A stretch of 64,000 nt of DNA, taken from IMG/VR virus record IMGVR_UViG_3300033141_005269, positions 1-64,000 of that record; one strand, 5' to 3'. This DNA is from a virus. Position 1 is the first letter of the stretch, and the number at the start of each line of letters is the position of its first letter. Positions 48,709-56,653 of this stretch are shown here, piece by piece. The notes beneath the pieces are model-generated. The model had not been told where the DNA came from, did not search any database, and saw only the letters and a list, made by a program, of their open reading frames with translations. The translations under genes were made by a program, and so were the position numbers.

Positions 48709-48960
48709 TCACTTGGTGAGCTGAATTTCGATTGTTGAGACCCGAGTTACTTTTCCTTCGTTTTCGAGTTCCTCTGTGCCAATTTGAACGCTTTGAACCG
48801 AAGCTGAAAGCGTCCGAGCGGCTACTTGTGCAACATCAACGGCATGACTGATTGCACGTCCTCTAGCCTTAATGACTACTTCTGGTTCCTCGTTGAAAGC
48901 GTTTACGCATGCCAAAACGTAAACCCATGTCGGCTTTTTACCTACGAGAACTTCCTGCAT
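48709..48960 (-). CDS. alba: Alba chromatin protein
   Basis: 83 residues. VLVGKKPTWVYVLACVNAF then EVVIKARGRAISHAVDVAQVAARTL and IGTEELE...VSTIEIQL match the Alba fold from end to end, including the GKKP and KARGRAISHAVD nucleic-acid-binding segments. Binds DNA or RNA as a dimer; in a virus it may coat the genome or regulate transcription. ATG behind TTTTGGAGG. Confidence 0.93.
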   Translation of the reverse strand: MQEVLVGKKPTWVYVLACVNAFNEEPEVVIKARGRAISHAVDVAQVAARTLSASVQSVQIGTEELENEGKVTRVSTIEIQLTK

Positions 48961-48976
48961 GTCAAGTCCTCCAAAA

Positions 48977-49324
48977 TTATCCAAGCGAATTAGCTATCAT
49001 AAAAACTTCGAAGCGTTTCATGAATTCATCGAGAGAAATAATCCCCATTACGAATTCCATGACTAAATGCTTTTGCTTCTTGTTTCGAAGGTCAAGAGTA
49101 TCACCAAGAATTTTCATAGTTTTCACAAATTTATCTTCGATACGCAAGGTTATTCCGCCATAAGCATGTAATTGAATAATTTTGTATTCTGATTGAAAGA
49201 GAAGTCTATAAAATAACATGCGTCTAATCGAATGATGCATCCCAAAATATATCCATTTTCCGTTGTCTTTAATTAGAACATGCGGCCCAGCGAATCCACG
49301 ATACCATAGCGTAATCATCGCCAT
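48977..49324 (-). CDS. unknown protein (115 aa)
   Basis: ATG behind TTTTGGAGG. MAMITLWYRGFAGPHVLIKDNGKWIYFG then a basic helical region (SIRRMLFYRLLFQSEYK). Unknown. Confidence 0.6.
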   Translation of the reverse strand: MAMITLWYRGFAGPHVLIKDNGKWIYFGMHHSIRRMLFYRLLFQSEYKIIQLHAYGGITLRIEDKFVKTMKILGDTLDLRNKKQKHLVMEFVMGIISLDEFMKRFEVFMIANSLG

Positions 49325-49345
49325 GAAGTTTAATCCTCCAAAAGC

Positions 49346-49594
49346 TCATTTTGGCTTGCCCAATAAATTTTCAATTTGAATCGGAGAATTCGAAATAACT
49401 GCTTTGCCATTATGCCCAATAAGCCGTTGCGCGTCATCCGGAAATTTAAGTCTAATAATTATCGGTCGTCCAGTTTGTATCGAGAATCGAATTGCTTCGT
49501 AAATATCTGTCCAAGCGCGAACAGGAGGAAGAATGCACCCTTGTCGATAATATCGCATAAGCTTTTTGAATGAAGTGACATGATAAACAATCAT
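49346..49594 (-). CDS. unknown protein with ART-like YHVT start (82 aa)
   Basis: ATG behind TTTTTGGAGG. MIVYHVTSFKKLMRYYRQGCILPPVRAWTD resembles the first strand and loop of ADP-ribosyltransferase-fold proteins (YHVT...G.I.), but at 82 residues it lacks room for a full fold. Function not claimed. Confidence 0.55.
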   Translation of the reverse strand: MIVYHVTSFKKLMRYYRQGCILPPVRAWTDIYEAIRFSIQTGRPIIIRLKFPDDAQRLIGHNGKAVISNSPIQIENLLGKPK

Positions 49595-49614
49595 GGAAAT
49601 CCTCCAAAAATGAA

Positions 49615-49974
49615 TTAAGAGGAAGTTGCATTTACTTCTTCGATAGATAAGACATATCCTCGAATTTCAAAGCCAAGAATTGTAAACCATGGCTGATTAA
49701 TGAAAGTTATTTTATATGTTTTGCCTACTTCCAAATTCACGAAGCCAATAAGCCGATAGCTCACATCTTGGTCTCCATAGACTCGAGCCCAAACATTTGT
49801 GTGTTGACCGAAGCGTGTGCTATGCTCGATAGCTTGAACCGTCACTGTAACTTCATATGTTTGCCCAGCAAAAGTTAGAGCGTATAAATATGAACCACCA
49901 TAAACTACACCAACAAGAATTCCAAGAACAATGAGTACGGCTATCGCCGAGGCTAATAAGTCATATTTGTCCAT
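49615..49974 (-). CDS. membrane-anchored beta-domain protein (119 aa)
   Basis: N-terminal transmembrane helix (LASAIAVLIVLGILVGVVYGGSYL) followed by an outside-facing beta domain (YEVTVTVQAIEHSTR, YRLIGFVNLEVGKTYKITFIN) resembling a small OB or CARDB-like fold. Possibly a surface protein. ATG behind TTTGGAGG. Confidence 0.65.
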   Translation of the reverse strand: MDKYDLLASAIAVLIVLGILVGVVYGGSYLYALTFAGQTYEVTVTVQAIEHSTRFGQHTNVWARVYGDQDVSYRLIGFVNLEVGKTYKITFINQPWFTILGFEIRGYVLSIEEVNATSS

Positions 49975-50006
49975 TTTAATCCTCCAAATATAAAAAATAG
50001 GGGAGT

Positions 50007-50246
50007 TTATTTGTAGAAGCTGATTGGATATGGAGGTCTTGTCTGGTCAAACAAAACCGCAAAGACTGAACCCCAAGCTGAAGCAAACCACTGATTAGCT
50101 ACTCGAAACAGCTTGATATCCTCGCACGCCTCGAAAGAGATTATTGGGTCTCGTCTATCGAAGAACACTCGAGTGTTTTTGGGGATTTTCAACTGAATAG
50201 TTGGAGTTCGAATTGTGAAGCCCTTGAATAGAACACCACTGAGCAA
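50007..50246 (-). CDS. unknown protein (79 aa)
   Basis: TTG 50246 behind TTTTGGAGG. Beta-rich (TIRTPTIQLKIPKNTRVFFDRRDPIISFEACEDI). Unknown. Confidence 0.55.
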   Translation of the reverse strand: MLSGVLFKGFTIRTPTIQLKIPKNTRVFFDRRDPIISFEACEDIKLFRVANQWFASAWGSVFAVLFDQTRPPYPISFYK

Positions 50247-50266
50247 ATCGTAAGCCTCCAAAACTA

Positions 50267-50545
50267 TTAATCAACTAATCGCTTCGAAATTTTATCATCA
50301 TCTAAAGGTTCGAGACAATTTGGACAAATGAATTTATCAAAATCATAGCTCATTATGAAATGCTCATCGTCGCAACCCTTATGATAGAATCCGTCACGGC
50401 GAAAATGAAATCTGCCAAGAACCTTACAAGTTGAATGTCCTTGATAAATAATATCATCGAGAATAGAGCCACAATGAGGACAGATTATCCTCTTATCTCC
50501 CTTTATTGCATGAGCCAACCGCTTTGCTTCAATTGAATTATTCAT
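50267..50545 (-). CDS. double zinc-ribbon protein (92 aa)
   Basis: CPHCGSILDD and CPNCLEPLDDDKI are two CxxC knuckles; a middle C and H pair (GCDDEHF) may complete a second site. N-terminus MNNSIEAKRLAHAIKG echoes the protein at 34106. ATG behind TTTTGGAGG. Confidence 0.65.
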   Translation of the reverse strand: MNNSIEAKRLAHAIKGDKRIICPHCGSILDDIIYQGHSTCKVLGRFHFRRDGFYHKGCDDEHFIMSYDFDKFICPNCLEPLDDDKISKRLVD

Positions 50546-50566
50546 ATTAATCCTCCAAAATTAGAA

Positions 50567-51004
50567 TTAGTAAACTCGAAAGCCACCACAATTAAGGCAG
50601 AAGTTAGCCCATTTTTCCACAAGCTTTCTGTCGAGGTGATAACCGGGCGGCAAAAACTCTTCTATCTCCTTTTTCTTCTTTTCGAATTTGCAAGTTAGGG
50701 CATTGAAAATTGCCTCGACATCATCTTTTCCGTGGAGAAATTCAAGAACCCTTCGACCTATCTTTTCGGCGTCTTCTTGCTCGATTAAAAACCCATCGTT
50801 ATAAAGACCAACTTGAAACTTGTAATATTTTCGAGTTTCTTTATTTCCATCTTCATCCTCGATTTCGATTTCCATTTCCTCTTTTAGAAAATCATGGCAA
50901 AGAATGTAAACTAAACCCCATATTGGTGTCCAATACCACCAGTTTAGCGAGAAAAATTCTCCGTCTTTGTTCTTCGGGTTAATGCCAACAATGTCCACTC
51001 CCAA
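50567..51004 (-). CDS. conserved phage-type hypothetical protein (145 aa)
   Basis: TTG 51004 behind TTTGGAGG. MGVDIVGINPKNKDGEFFSLNWWYWTPIW is the start pattern of a widespread phage/prokaryote family (G.d..G..P.n..G.yfr.n.W.W.pl). C-terminal NFCLNCGGFRVY. Function unknown. Confidence 0.7.
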   Translation of the reverse strand: MGVDIVGINPKNKDGEFFSLNWWYWTPIWGLVYILCHDFLKEEMEIEIEDEDGNKETRKYYKFQVGLYNDGFLIEQEDAEKIGRRVLEFLHGKDDVEAIFNALTCKFEKKKKEIEEFLPPGYHLDRKLVEKWANFCLNCGGFRVY

Positions 51005-51032
51005 GATAAATCCTCCAAATAAAAATGGAAAA

Positions 51033-51185
51033 TTACTTAATTCTGCGATAAGGTATTTGCTCGATTTCGAAGCTGATGAAGACTTTATGTCTTCGAACCT
51101 CGAAAGAAACATCCTTTGCCTCGAGTACTTTAAGTATCATTAGAACCTCATCAAGAGTTATATTTTCTGTATCGTTGGTAATCAT
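51033..51185 (-). CDS. small protein (50 aa)
   Basis: ATG behind TCGGAGGTCGC. MITNDTENITLDEVLMILKVLEAKDVSFEVRRHKV. Alpha then beta; unknown. Confidence 0.55.
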   Translation of the reverse strand: MITNDTENITLDEVLMILKVLEAKDVSFEVRRHKVFISFEIEQIPYRRIK

Positions 51186-51276
51186 TTCTGCGACCTCCGA
51201 TTATCAAAATGAGAGCCTTGAACCAGAACGAATTGATTATTTTTGCGAATTGTTTGGAAAGCTCTTGGGAACTCAA
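51151..51276 (-). CDS. 41-aa peptide
   Basis: TTG behind CGAGGAGGAAAAAC. MSSQELSKQFAKIINSFWFKALILIIGGRR: hydrophobic helix with basic end. Overlaps both neighbours; contains the next gene's ribosome binding site. Confidence 0.45.
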   Translation of the reverse strand: MSSQELSKQFAKIINSFWFKALILIIGGRRNDYQRYRKYNS

Positions 51277-51380
51277 AAGTTTTTCCTCCTCGAAGAGATT
51301 TTAGCTTCGATAAGAATCAGTGCTGAAGAAAGCACGATGACTATCGAGAAGCTCCAGAAAATCATTTGGGTTGAAATCAA
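51273..51380 (-). CDS. 35-aa membrane peptide
   Basis: TTG seven bases after TTTTTGGAGGCTATCAG. MISTQMIFWSFSIVIVLSSALILIEA is one transmembrane helix, followed by KISSRRKNF. Unknown. Confidence 0.5.
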   Translation of the reverse strand: MISTQMIFWSFSIVIVLSSALILIEAKISSRRKNF

Positions 51381-51401
51381 CTGATAGCCTCCAAAAAGAG
51401 C

Positions 51402-51566
51402 TTATGCGAGATAATAGACTAAAGGTTTTCCTTTCGAATCAGTAGCTAAAATCCATTTGCCCTTCCATTTGCCGTTTGCCTCGAATTGTTTTTCGAGTAA
51501 GAAGTAGAGGGTATGATAACCGTTACTCCCAAGAATCATTCTTTTTCCGAGCTTGAACCTTCGCAA
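51402..51566 (-). CDS. small basic protein (54 aa)
   Basis: TTG 51566 behind TTGGAGG. Ends KGKWILATDSKGKPLVYYLA. Basic, beta-like. Unknown. It is the first gene downstream of the GC-rich island. Confidence 0.55.
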   Translation of the reverse strand: MRRFKLGKRMILGSNGYHTLYFLLEKQFEANGKWKGKWILATDSKGKPLVYYLA

Positions 51567-51589
51567 ATTTGAACCTCCAATTATTTTCA

Positions 51590-52230
51590 CGGGACAAGGC
51601 GGGAAAGGGCTTTCCCTTACCGAGCCAGCTTTTCAGCTGACCGCTCCACGCAGGGAGGAACTCGCTTCGAGTCTGCCCTACAAGGCTTTTCACTGTTCGC
51701 CTTATGCGATGCCCTTCGAGCTTCATATCTCGAGGAAAGCTTGGAGCTGGGTGCCTCACAACCCGAGCACTTTAGCTCGAGCTGCTTCGTCTTACTGGAG
51801 GTGTTCGACAACTCTCTCCTTTCAGTTATGGAGAAGAGCCGGCACTCGCCCGAGCGGTCACCCGCTACTCTCGCCTTGTTGCCCGCCCTCGAGGCCAGGT
51901 CGGCTCTATGCCTCTGATTCGCTTGGCATAAGGTGGAGGACGCCTTCCAACTCGCAGTCGGAGCTGGAGTTGCCGCCTGCACTCCCGAGGGTTCGGCGAT
52001 GAGCTTCTCCTTTCACTGCAGTCCCGCCTCATTCCCACTCAAAAATTCGAGAAGGACGATTTACGAGCTGAACCTTACACCCTCGCAAACTCCTTCTCAT
52101 AGTTAATCTTTTTGGCTCAGAGCACGGGATTTCTGCGAAAGCTCTTTTCTGCCCGAAGCTCCTTCTTGCGAGGGAGGATTTGACTCCTCGAGAACCTCGC
52201 CTCAACAGAAAAAGAAAGGGGAATTTGAGA
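51590..52230 (-). ncRNA. large structured RNA candidate (about 640 nt)
   Basis: A GC-rich island without any gene that has a ribosome binding site. On the minus strand it contains a 7-bp stem closed by a GAAA tetraloop (51624-51641), a 5-bp stem with a GUGA tetraloop (51853-51866), TATGCC/GGCATA (51907-51930), GGGAAA/TTTCCC (51601-51616), and GCGAGG...GAGGA/TCCTC...CCTCGC (52168-52200). GNRA loops appear on this strand only. Transcribed with the leftward block. Two overlapping long ORFs exist but look like chance openings in GC-rich DNA. Confidence 0.55.
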
Positions 52231-52231
52231 T

Positions 52232-52675
52232 TTATTTAGATTTCTTCTTGGGCTTTTCCTTCTTGACAGAACGCCGAGCGACAATTGCCTTGATTTCGCT
52301 TGGTACTCGTTTGATTGGTTTGATTGGCGTTCCTGCTTTTTCTTCCAGCATCTCCTTTGCTTCCTCGTCCACGAAGCGAATCGCTTTGCTTAATGGACGA
52401 GCCTTCTCGTTATAAGGAGCTCTTGCTTCTTTGAGTTGAGCTTGTAGCTCTTCGAGCTCCTTATGGGCTCTTTGGAGATGCGGGATTACTGAAGTGTCGC
52501 CTTTCTGAATCAGCTGAACAAAAAACTTGTTTAGCTGACCAGACACCGCACTTTTTGCCTGAACAAGAGCTTTGGTTGCCTTGTTCTTCTCGCTGTTTAT
52601 CTCTTTACGCCCGAAGCTTAAGCCCAATCGATAGTAGTAGAGCCTTTCCGCTGGAGTTAAATCAGTGTCGGACAT
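52232..52675 (-). CDS. helical protein with basic tail (147 aa)
   Basis: ATG start. Helical, with a coiled-coil centre (LQRAHKELEELQAQLKEARAPYNEKARPLSKAI) and a Lys-rich end (RSVKKEKPKKKSK) that suggests nucleic-acid binding. It is directly upstream of the GC-rich RNA candidate and could bind it, though nothing shows this. Confidence 0.6.
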   Translation of the reverse strand: MSDTDLTPAERLYYYRLGLSFGRKEINSEKNKATKALVQAKSAVSGQLNKFFVQLIQKGDTSVIPHLQRAHKELEELQAQLKEARAPYNEKARPLSKAIRFVDEEAKEMLEEKAGTPIKPIKRVPSEIKAIVARRSVKKEKPKKKSK

Positions 52676-52762
52676 TTTTAATCCCTTTCGATAGGGAGCT
52701 TCGGTTTACAGAAGAGCTTTAACTCCCCGTCCAGCCTCGTGGCATATAAAAAATATGGGCTT
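52676..52762 (-). promoter_or_regulatory. promoter and structured leader
   Basis: A TATA-like TTTTTTATATG about 65 bp before the 147-aa gene; the leader between holds GGGAG/CTCCC and CCCT/AAGGG small stems. This could start the transcript carrying the 147-aa gene and the RNA candidate. Confidence 0.45.
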
Positions 52763-53014
52763 TTAAAGAATCGGTTGGAGCCTAACGGCTTTCCAATATT
52801 CTGAATGCTCAAAAGCTTCTTTGTAAAGTTCGTAGTCTTCTCTGCGAATTTTCCTGATAAACGCTTGTTTTTCGATAATTTGAAAATCTTCTGTTTTTTC
52901 GAACAAGACTTTATGAGAATTCCTGAAATGCTCGATTAGCTGTTGCTCAATCCGTTCAAGTGTCAGCCCTATAAATCTCTGGTTACACTTTCGACATCTC
53001 GCCCAATATGGCAT
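52763..53014 (-). CDS. zinc-finger protein (83 aa)
   Basis: MPYWARCRKCNQRFIGLTLERIEQQLIEHFRNSHK: C..C...H....H, a C2H2-type finger, then a helical charged tail. Next to the origin candidate on its left side; could be an origin- or promoter-binding protein. Confidence 0.65.
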   Translation of the reverse strand: MPYWARCRKCNQRFIGLTLERIEQQLIEHFRNSHKVLFEKTEDFQIIEKQAFIRKIRREDYELYKEAFEHSEYWKAVRLQPIL

Positions 53015-53104
53015 TTTAGCTCACGCTGGACGGTCTGGAGAAGCTCGTTGTTAGCGTTCTCACTTGTCCGTTCCCCGCCCTCCCCTCGCCCGCTACGCTT
53101 TATC

Positions 53105-53305
53105 CTTAAGGCGAGATTCGTTACGCCTTAAGATTCAGCGCTCGTTTCTACACCGTCCGCCCGCATTACGACGCACGATAAACCATAACGTGCGTCCGTC
53201 GGTACGGTGTATCCCGTCGTGCGTCGTGTCGCCACGAGCGCACTTAACGGTTTGTTGGTTTTTGCACATACGTGCAATAGGCACGGTGTGCTTATCCAAA
53301 CCGTT
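53105..53305. repeat. cluster of nested inverted repeats
   Basis: CTTAAGGCG/CGCCTTAAG (53105-53113, 53124-53132); TACACCGT/ACGGTGTA (53149-53156, 53204-53211) enclosing GACGCACG/CGTGCGTC (53170-53177, 53189-53196); AACGGTTTG/CAAACCGTT (53246-53254, 53297-53305) enclosing TTGCAC/GTGCAA (53262-53277). All are perfect. Confidence 0.75.
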
Positions 53306-53695
53306 TGGGTGTCGGAAATATATAAAAAAGGAATATTATTTAAGCCTTTATAACATGCTATAATATATGAAACAAATATTTTATATCGAATATTATATAA
53401 TTTGGTTTATCCTTGACAAACAACCAAAAAGGAATTATGGGCAAGGCACGAATAACAACAAACGCTTTAAACCCTTTAACATCCCTTTATTTTTTGTTTT
53501 TGTCTTTTTGTGAAAACCTTTTTCGAGAATAAGAGCAAATTATGCCTTTTGTATGTTGTTTGTGCCTCAACCTTATTCGATAACTTAACAATAGTAACTT
53601 ATCCCGTATAGAACACTTCAGCTATGTTATACTATACTATTAGAGCTTATTACTCGAAATAATCAAGAAATTTCATAACTCGAATAAGTTTCAAG

Positions 53696-53823
53696 AATAT
53701 CGAGATTAAGCTATAAGCTATTAGCTATAAGCTATAGAGGGCTGGAGGGCTGTTAAACATTCGAGATTAATCCATGCAGAGAAAACAAATTATTCGAGAT
53801 TAATCAAATATTCGAGAAAAATC
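53696..53823. repeat. direct repeats (iteron-like)
   Basis: ATTCGAGATTAATC at 53759-53772 and 53792-53805, a diverged copy at 53810-53823 and a partial copy ATATCGAGATTAA at 53696-53708. Between them TAAGCTAT units repeat at 53707-53737. Spacing is 33 and 18 bp. Confidence 0.65.
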
Positions 53824-53931
53824 ACATAGTCCGCCGAGCCTTAAGTAATAATAATAATATTCGGTGTTGGGCAGAGGGAAAGGGAAAGATGCTTAACCAT
53901 TACTTTCCAAGTGAGTACATGGAAATAGGCG

Positions 53932-53944
53932 AAAATTTAAATAG
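53932..53944 (+). promoter_or_regulatory. TATA box (AAAATTTAAATAG)
   Basis: About 25 bp before the ATG at 53966, with no ribosome binding site, so the downstream nuclease gene is probably leaderless. Confidence 0.5.
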
Positions 53945-53965
53945 AGAAAAGCGAAAAAGAGTTCA

Positions 53966-54370
53966 GTGATTCCGATGTGGATTTTGATAATTGGCTTCTT
54001 GATTTTGTATGGATTAGCAAAGCTTTTTAATTTATTGTCTGAAGAACCTACTTCATACTCGATCGAGTGTTCGAGACCTATGGGCTCGGAACCACCAACT
54101 CCAGGACCGGAAACAAATCCTATTATTCGCGGTCATATTTTCGAGCAACAAGCGCCCTTGCTAAAATTTCCTGAAGATATGCGAGATGCTCGCTTTATTG
54201 GGGGACCAGTTGATTATGTAATATTCAAGAATTGTTCTAAGGGCGGTCCTGTGGAAATACTCTTCGTTGAAGTTAAATCAGGAAGTTCGAATTTGAGTAA
54301 GCGAGAAGAATTAATAAAAGAAGCCGTATTGAATAAAAGGGTGAAATGGCTCGAAGTGAGGAGATCATAA
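53966..54370 (+). CDS. membrane-anchored Holliday junction resolvase-related nuclease
   Basis: 134 residues. N-terminal transmembrane helix (MWILIIGFLILYGLAKLFNLL), then the core RGHIFEQQAPLLKFPEDMRDARFIGGPVDYVIF ... EILFVEVKSGSSNLSKREELI. This fits the Endonuc_Holl (PF10107-type) restriction-like fold, with E, D and EVK active-site residues. Could cut recombination or replication intermediates at the membrane, or degrade host DNA. Confidence 0.8.
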   Translation: MIPMWILIIGFLILYGLAKLFNLLSEEPTSYSIECSRPMGSEPPTPGPETNPIIRGHIFEQQAPLLKFPEDMRDARFIGGPVDYVIFKNCSKGGPVEILFVEVKSGSSNLSKREELIKEAVLNKRVKWLEVRRS

Positions 54371-54382
54371 AAACTTTGGGCA

Positions 54383-55618
54383 GTGAGTGAGTTGAAACAG
54401 GTTGTTTTGATAAACTTACCAAGTCCATTTTTGATTGATGATCAGGTGATGCCTCCACTTGGTCTGCTTTACATTTCGAGTTATTTGAAGAAGCATAAAG
54501 TTTCAGTTGAAGTTATCGATCTATCTGGGGGAGAAAAGTTTCCATCGATTAATGCGGATTGGATTGGAATATCTGCTACAACGCCACAGTATGAGGAAGC
54601 CTTGAGAATATTAACGAAGATTAAAGCGAGAAATCGATATCAGAGAGTTATTATAGGCGGACCTCATGCGACATGCATGGGCGAAAAATTACTCTTCGAT
54701 GGATTCGATGGAGTTGTAATAGGCGAGGGGGAACGGGCAATGTATAAAATAGTTTGCTTCGGAAACGATGTTTTGCCAGTAGTCCAAGAACCAGAAATTG
54801 AAGATTTAGATATTTTACCGTTTCCAGATCGAGAAGCGATTAATTTGGAAAAATACAAATACTTTATAGACGACGAACGAGCAACAACGATGATTACCTC
54901 GAGAGGGTGCCCCTTTCATTGTGCGTTTTGTTCCCATACCTGGGAATCAGTGCGATTTAGGAGCGCTGGGAACGTGCTCGCAGAAGTCGATGAAATACAG
55001 AAAAAGTTTGGGTACAACGCGATAATGTTCTATGACGATAATTTTACTTTGAACATCTCGAGGTTGAAAAAGATTTGCAAAGGCTTGAAAAAACGCGGTG
55101 TGAAATGGCGATGTTTGGTTAGAGCGAATTTAGTTAATGAAGAATTATTAAAGAGGATGAGAAAGAGTGGATGCGTCGAAATATTAGCAGGCTTGGAGTC
55201 AATGGACCAAGATATCTTAAATGGAATAAATAAGGGAACGACTGTGGAACAAAATTATGAAGTTACCAGGCTTGCAAGGAAAGCCGGTTTGCGTTTCAAG
55301 GCATTATTAATGATTGGATTGCCAGGAGAGAGTCACGAGAGCGTGGAGAAGATTCGAGAGTATTTGGAGAAAATGCAACCAGATGATTTCGACTTAACGA
55401 TTTACACACCTTATCCAAAGAGCTTAATTTGGGAATTCCCTGAAATGTTCGATATTAAGATAGACTACGAGAAACTTGGTTGGTATAAGGGTAGAATTGG
55501 AGAGTATAGGTGCGCCGTGAGCACTTCGAAATTAAGAAGCGATGAAATTGTAAGATTGCGTGATGAAATCGAGAAAGAATTCAGCTACCTCAAGAAAAGT
55601 AATAAAACATTCTATTAA
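54383..55618 (+). CDS. radical SAM enzyme with B12-binding domain
   Basis: 411 residues. N-terminal cobalamin-binding-like domain (PPLGLLYISSYLKKHKVSVEVIDLSG; GISATTPQYEEALRI; GEGERAM) without the classic DxHxxG. Radical SAM core with CPFHCAFC (CxxxCxxC) after MITSRGC, then MFYDDNFTLN. Such enzymes methylate or rearrange unactivated carbons, often in lipid, sugar or cofactor pathways. Starts GTG 12 bases after the nuclease stop. Confidence 0.92.
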   Translation: MSELKQVVLINLPSPFLIDDQVMPPLGLLYISSYLKKHKVSVEVIDLSGGEKFPSINADWIGISATTPQYEEALRILTKIKARNRYQRVIIGGPHATCMGEKLLFDGFDGVVIGEGERAMYKIVCFGNDVLPVVQEPEIEDLDILPFPDREAINLEKYKYFIDDERATTMITSRGCPFHCAFCSHTWESVRFRSAGNVLAEVDEIQKKFGYNAIMFYDDNFTLNISRLKKICKGLKKRGVKWRCLVRANLVNEELLKRMRKSGCVEILAGLESMDQDILNGINKGTTVEQNYEVTRLARKAGLRFKALLMIGLPGESHESVEKIREYLEKMQPDDFDLTIYTPYPKSLIWEFPEMFDIKIDYEKLGWYKGRIGEYRCAVSTSKLRSDEIVRLRDEIEKEFSYLKKSNKTFY

Positions 55619-56448
55619 AAATAGCCTAGAGCGCGTAGAGTTTCCATTAGATATTTTTCTTTCTCGGTATGTCGACCAGCACGCTCCGAAGTTTTGGTTT
55701 TTTCGATTTCTTTAATTATCTCATCGACTGTTTTTGCGTTTGAACGAATTGGTTTTGAGCATGGCCAGCAACCCAGGCTACGATATCTCCAACTATCTTT
55801 TGAGAAATAGAGTGGGTTAACTGGCAAGTTTCTGGATTTGATATAGCGCCAAACATCCAACTCAGTCCAATGAAGAAGCGGATGCACGCGAACATGATTA
55901 CAGTTGGAACCGAAATCTGAGGCATATAAATCCCAAAGCTCTGCGTCTTGGAGCGCTTCATAATTACTATCGGAATTTGGCGATATTATCGTTTTTTGCT
56001 GATAAACTTTCCAACGCCAGTTTTCATCTCGTGGCGACATAACTCGTTCCTTACTCCGAATGGCATGTTCGTCGCGTCGAATTGAAACCATTAGAGCATC
56101 GAGTTTGTTCTGTTCTACTACTTGTTTAAGCGCTGTCATTTTGTGCTCGGTGCAACATTGTTGAACTGAGTTCTGGAACGGGTTAACCTTGGAATCCGAC
56201 TTCGCGATGATTAACTTTAACTTCCAATCAGAAGCAATTTGATCTCTGAAGTCTAAAAGCTCTTGAAAGTGGAAACCTGTGTCGATATGAATTACCGGGA
56301 ATGGAATTGTTCCGAAGAAAGCTTCTCGAACAAGAGAAAGTAAGGTCGTGGAGTCCTTGCCAGTACTCCAAAGAACTGCAATGTTTTCGAACTTTGCATT
56401 TGCCTCTCGAATTATGTAAATTGATTTTTCGACTAGATCGTCAAGCAA
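55615..56448 (-). CDS. CysD/PAPS-reductase-like PP-loop protein
   Basis: 277 residues: PP-loop WSTGKDSTTLLSLV, IHIDTGFHFQELLDFRD, MVSIRRDEHAIRSKERVMSPRDE, WTELDVWRYI, YRSLGCWPCSKPI and KTSERAGR, the order seen in ATP sulfurylase small subunit (CysD) and relatives. It could activate sulfate for glycan sulfation or take part in sulfur-based DNA modification. No CysN partner is present in the window. Convergent with the radical SAM gene, overlapping by 4 bases. Confidence 0.87.
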   Translation of the reverse strand: MLDDLVEKSIYIIREANAKFENIAVLWSTGKDSTTLLSLVREAFFGTIPFPVIHIDTGFHFQELLDFRDQIASDWKLKLIIAKSDSKVNPFQNSVQQCCTEHKMTALKQVVEQNKLDALMVSIRRDEHAIRSKERVMSPRDENWRWKVYQQKTIISPNSDSNYEALQDAELWDLYASDFGSNCNHVRVHPLLHWTELDVWRYIKSRNLPVNPLYFSKDSWRYRSLGCWPCSKPIRSNAKTVDEIIKEIEKTKTSERAGRHTEKEKYLMETLRALGYF

Positions 56449-56454
56449 AGTTAA

Positions 56455-56652
56455 TCACTTCCCCAAAGAAAGGACTATCCCGCACAGCTCACTGCAAATT
56501 GGCACGAAAGAATCGTGATTAGAATCGTAATACCATTTGAGTTTATCTAGCGGAATTTCTTTTCCGCAGATAGCACAGATAAATTTTATTCCCTTGGGAG
56601 GTAATACAGGACCGGTCGCCGACACCCCCGAGGAGAAAAATTGATATTCCAA
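56455..56652 (-). CDS. small zinc-finger protein, copy 3 (65 aa)
   Basis: TTG 56652 behind GGGGAGGGGG. ICAICGKEIPLDKLKWYY ... VPICSELCGIVLSLGK: CxxC...CSExC with an LG(K/R) end. Same module as the next two genes, giving a tandem triplication. Resembles TRASH/MYM-type fingers. Confidence 0.65.
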   Translation of the reverse strand: MEYQFFSSGVSATGPVLPPKGIKFICAICGKEIPLDKLKWYYDSNHDSFVPICSELCGIVLSLGK

Positions 56653-56653
56653 A

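Larger units (their letters stand above)
53015..53965. other. gene-free repeat-rich region, putative replication origin
   Basis: 950 bp without a supported gene at the point where transcription diverges. The left part (to about 53310) is GC-rich and packed with inverted repeats; the right part is very AT-rich, with direct repeats from 53695. A gene-free, strand-switching zone with nested hairpins and iteron-like repeats next to an AT-rich stretch is the classic appearance of an origin. Between 53310 and 53690 I see only AT-rich sequence. Confidence 0.6.

Noticed and set aside
49346-49594. ADP-ribosyltransferase
   Set aside because: Only a YHVT-like start is present; at 82 residues the remaining catalytic motifs are absent.
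28310-51600. CRISPR-like array from the regular TTTTGGAGG repeats
   Set aside because: Repeats are 9 bp, irregularly spaced at gene starts, and the intervals are coding.
51553-52002. Long ORFs on both strands in the GC-rich island
   Set aside because: No ribosome binding sites, low-complexity Ser/Ala/Arg/Pro composition and mutual overlap; typical chance openings in GC-rich sequence.
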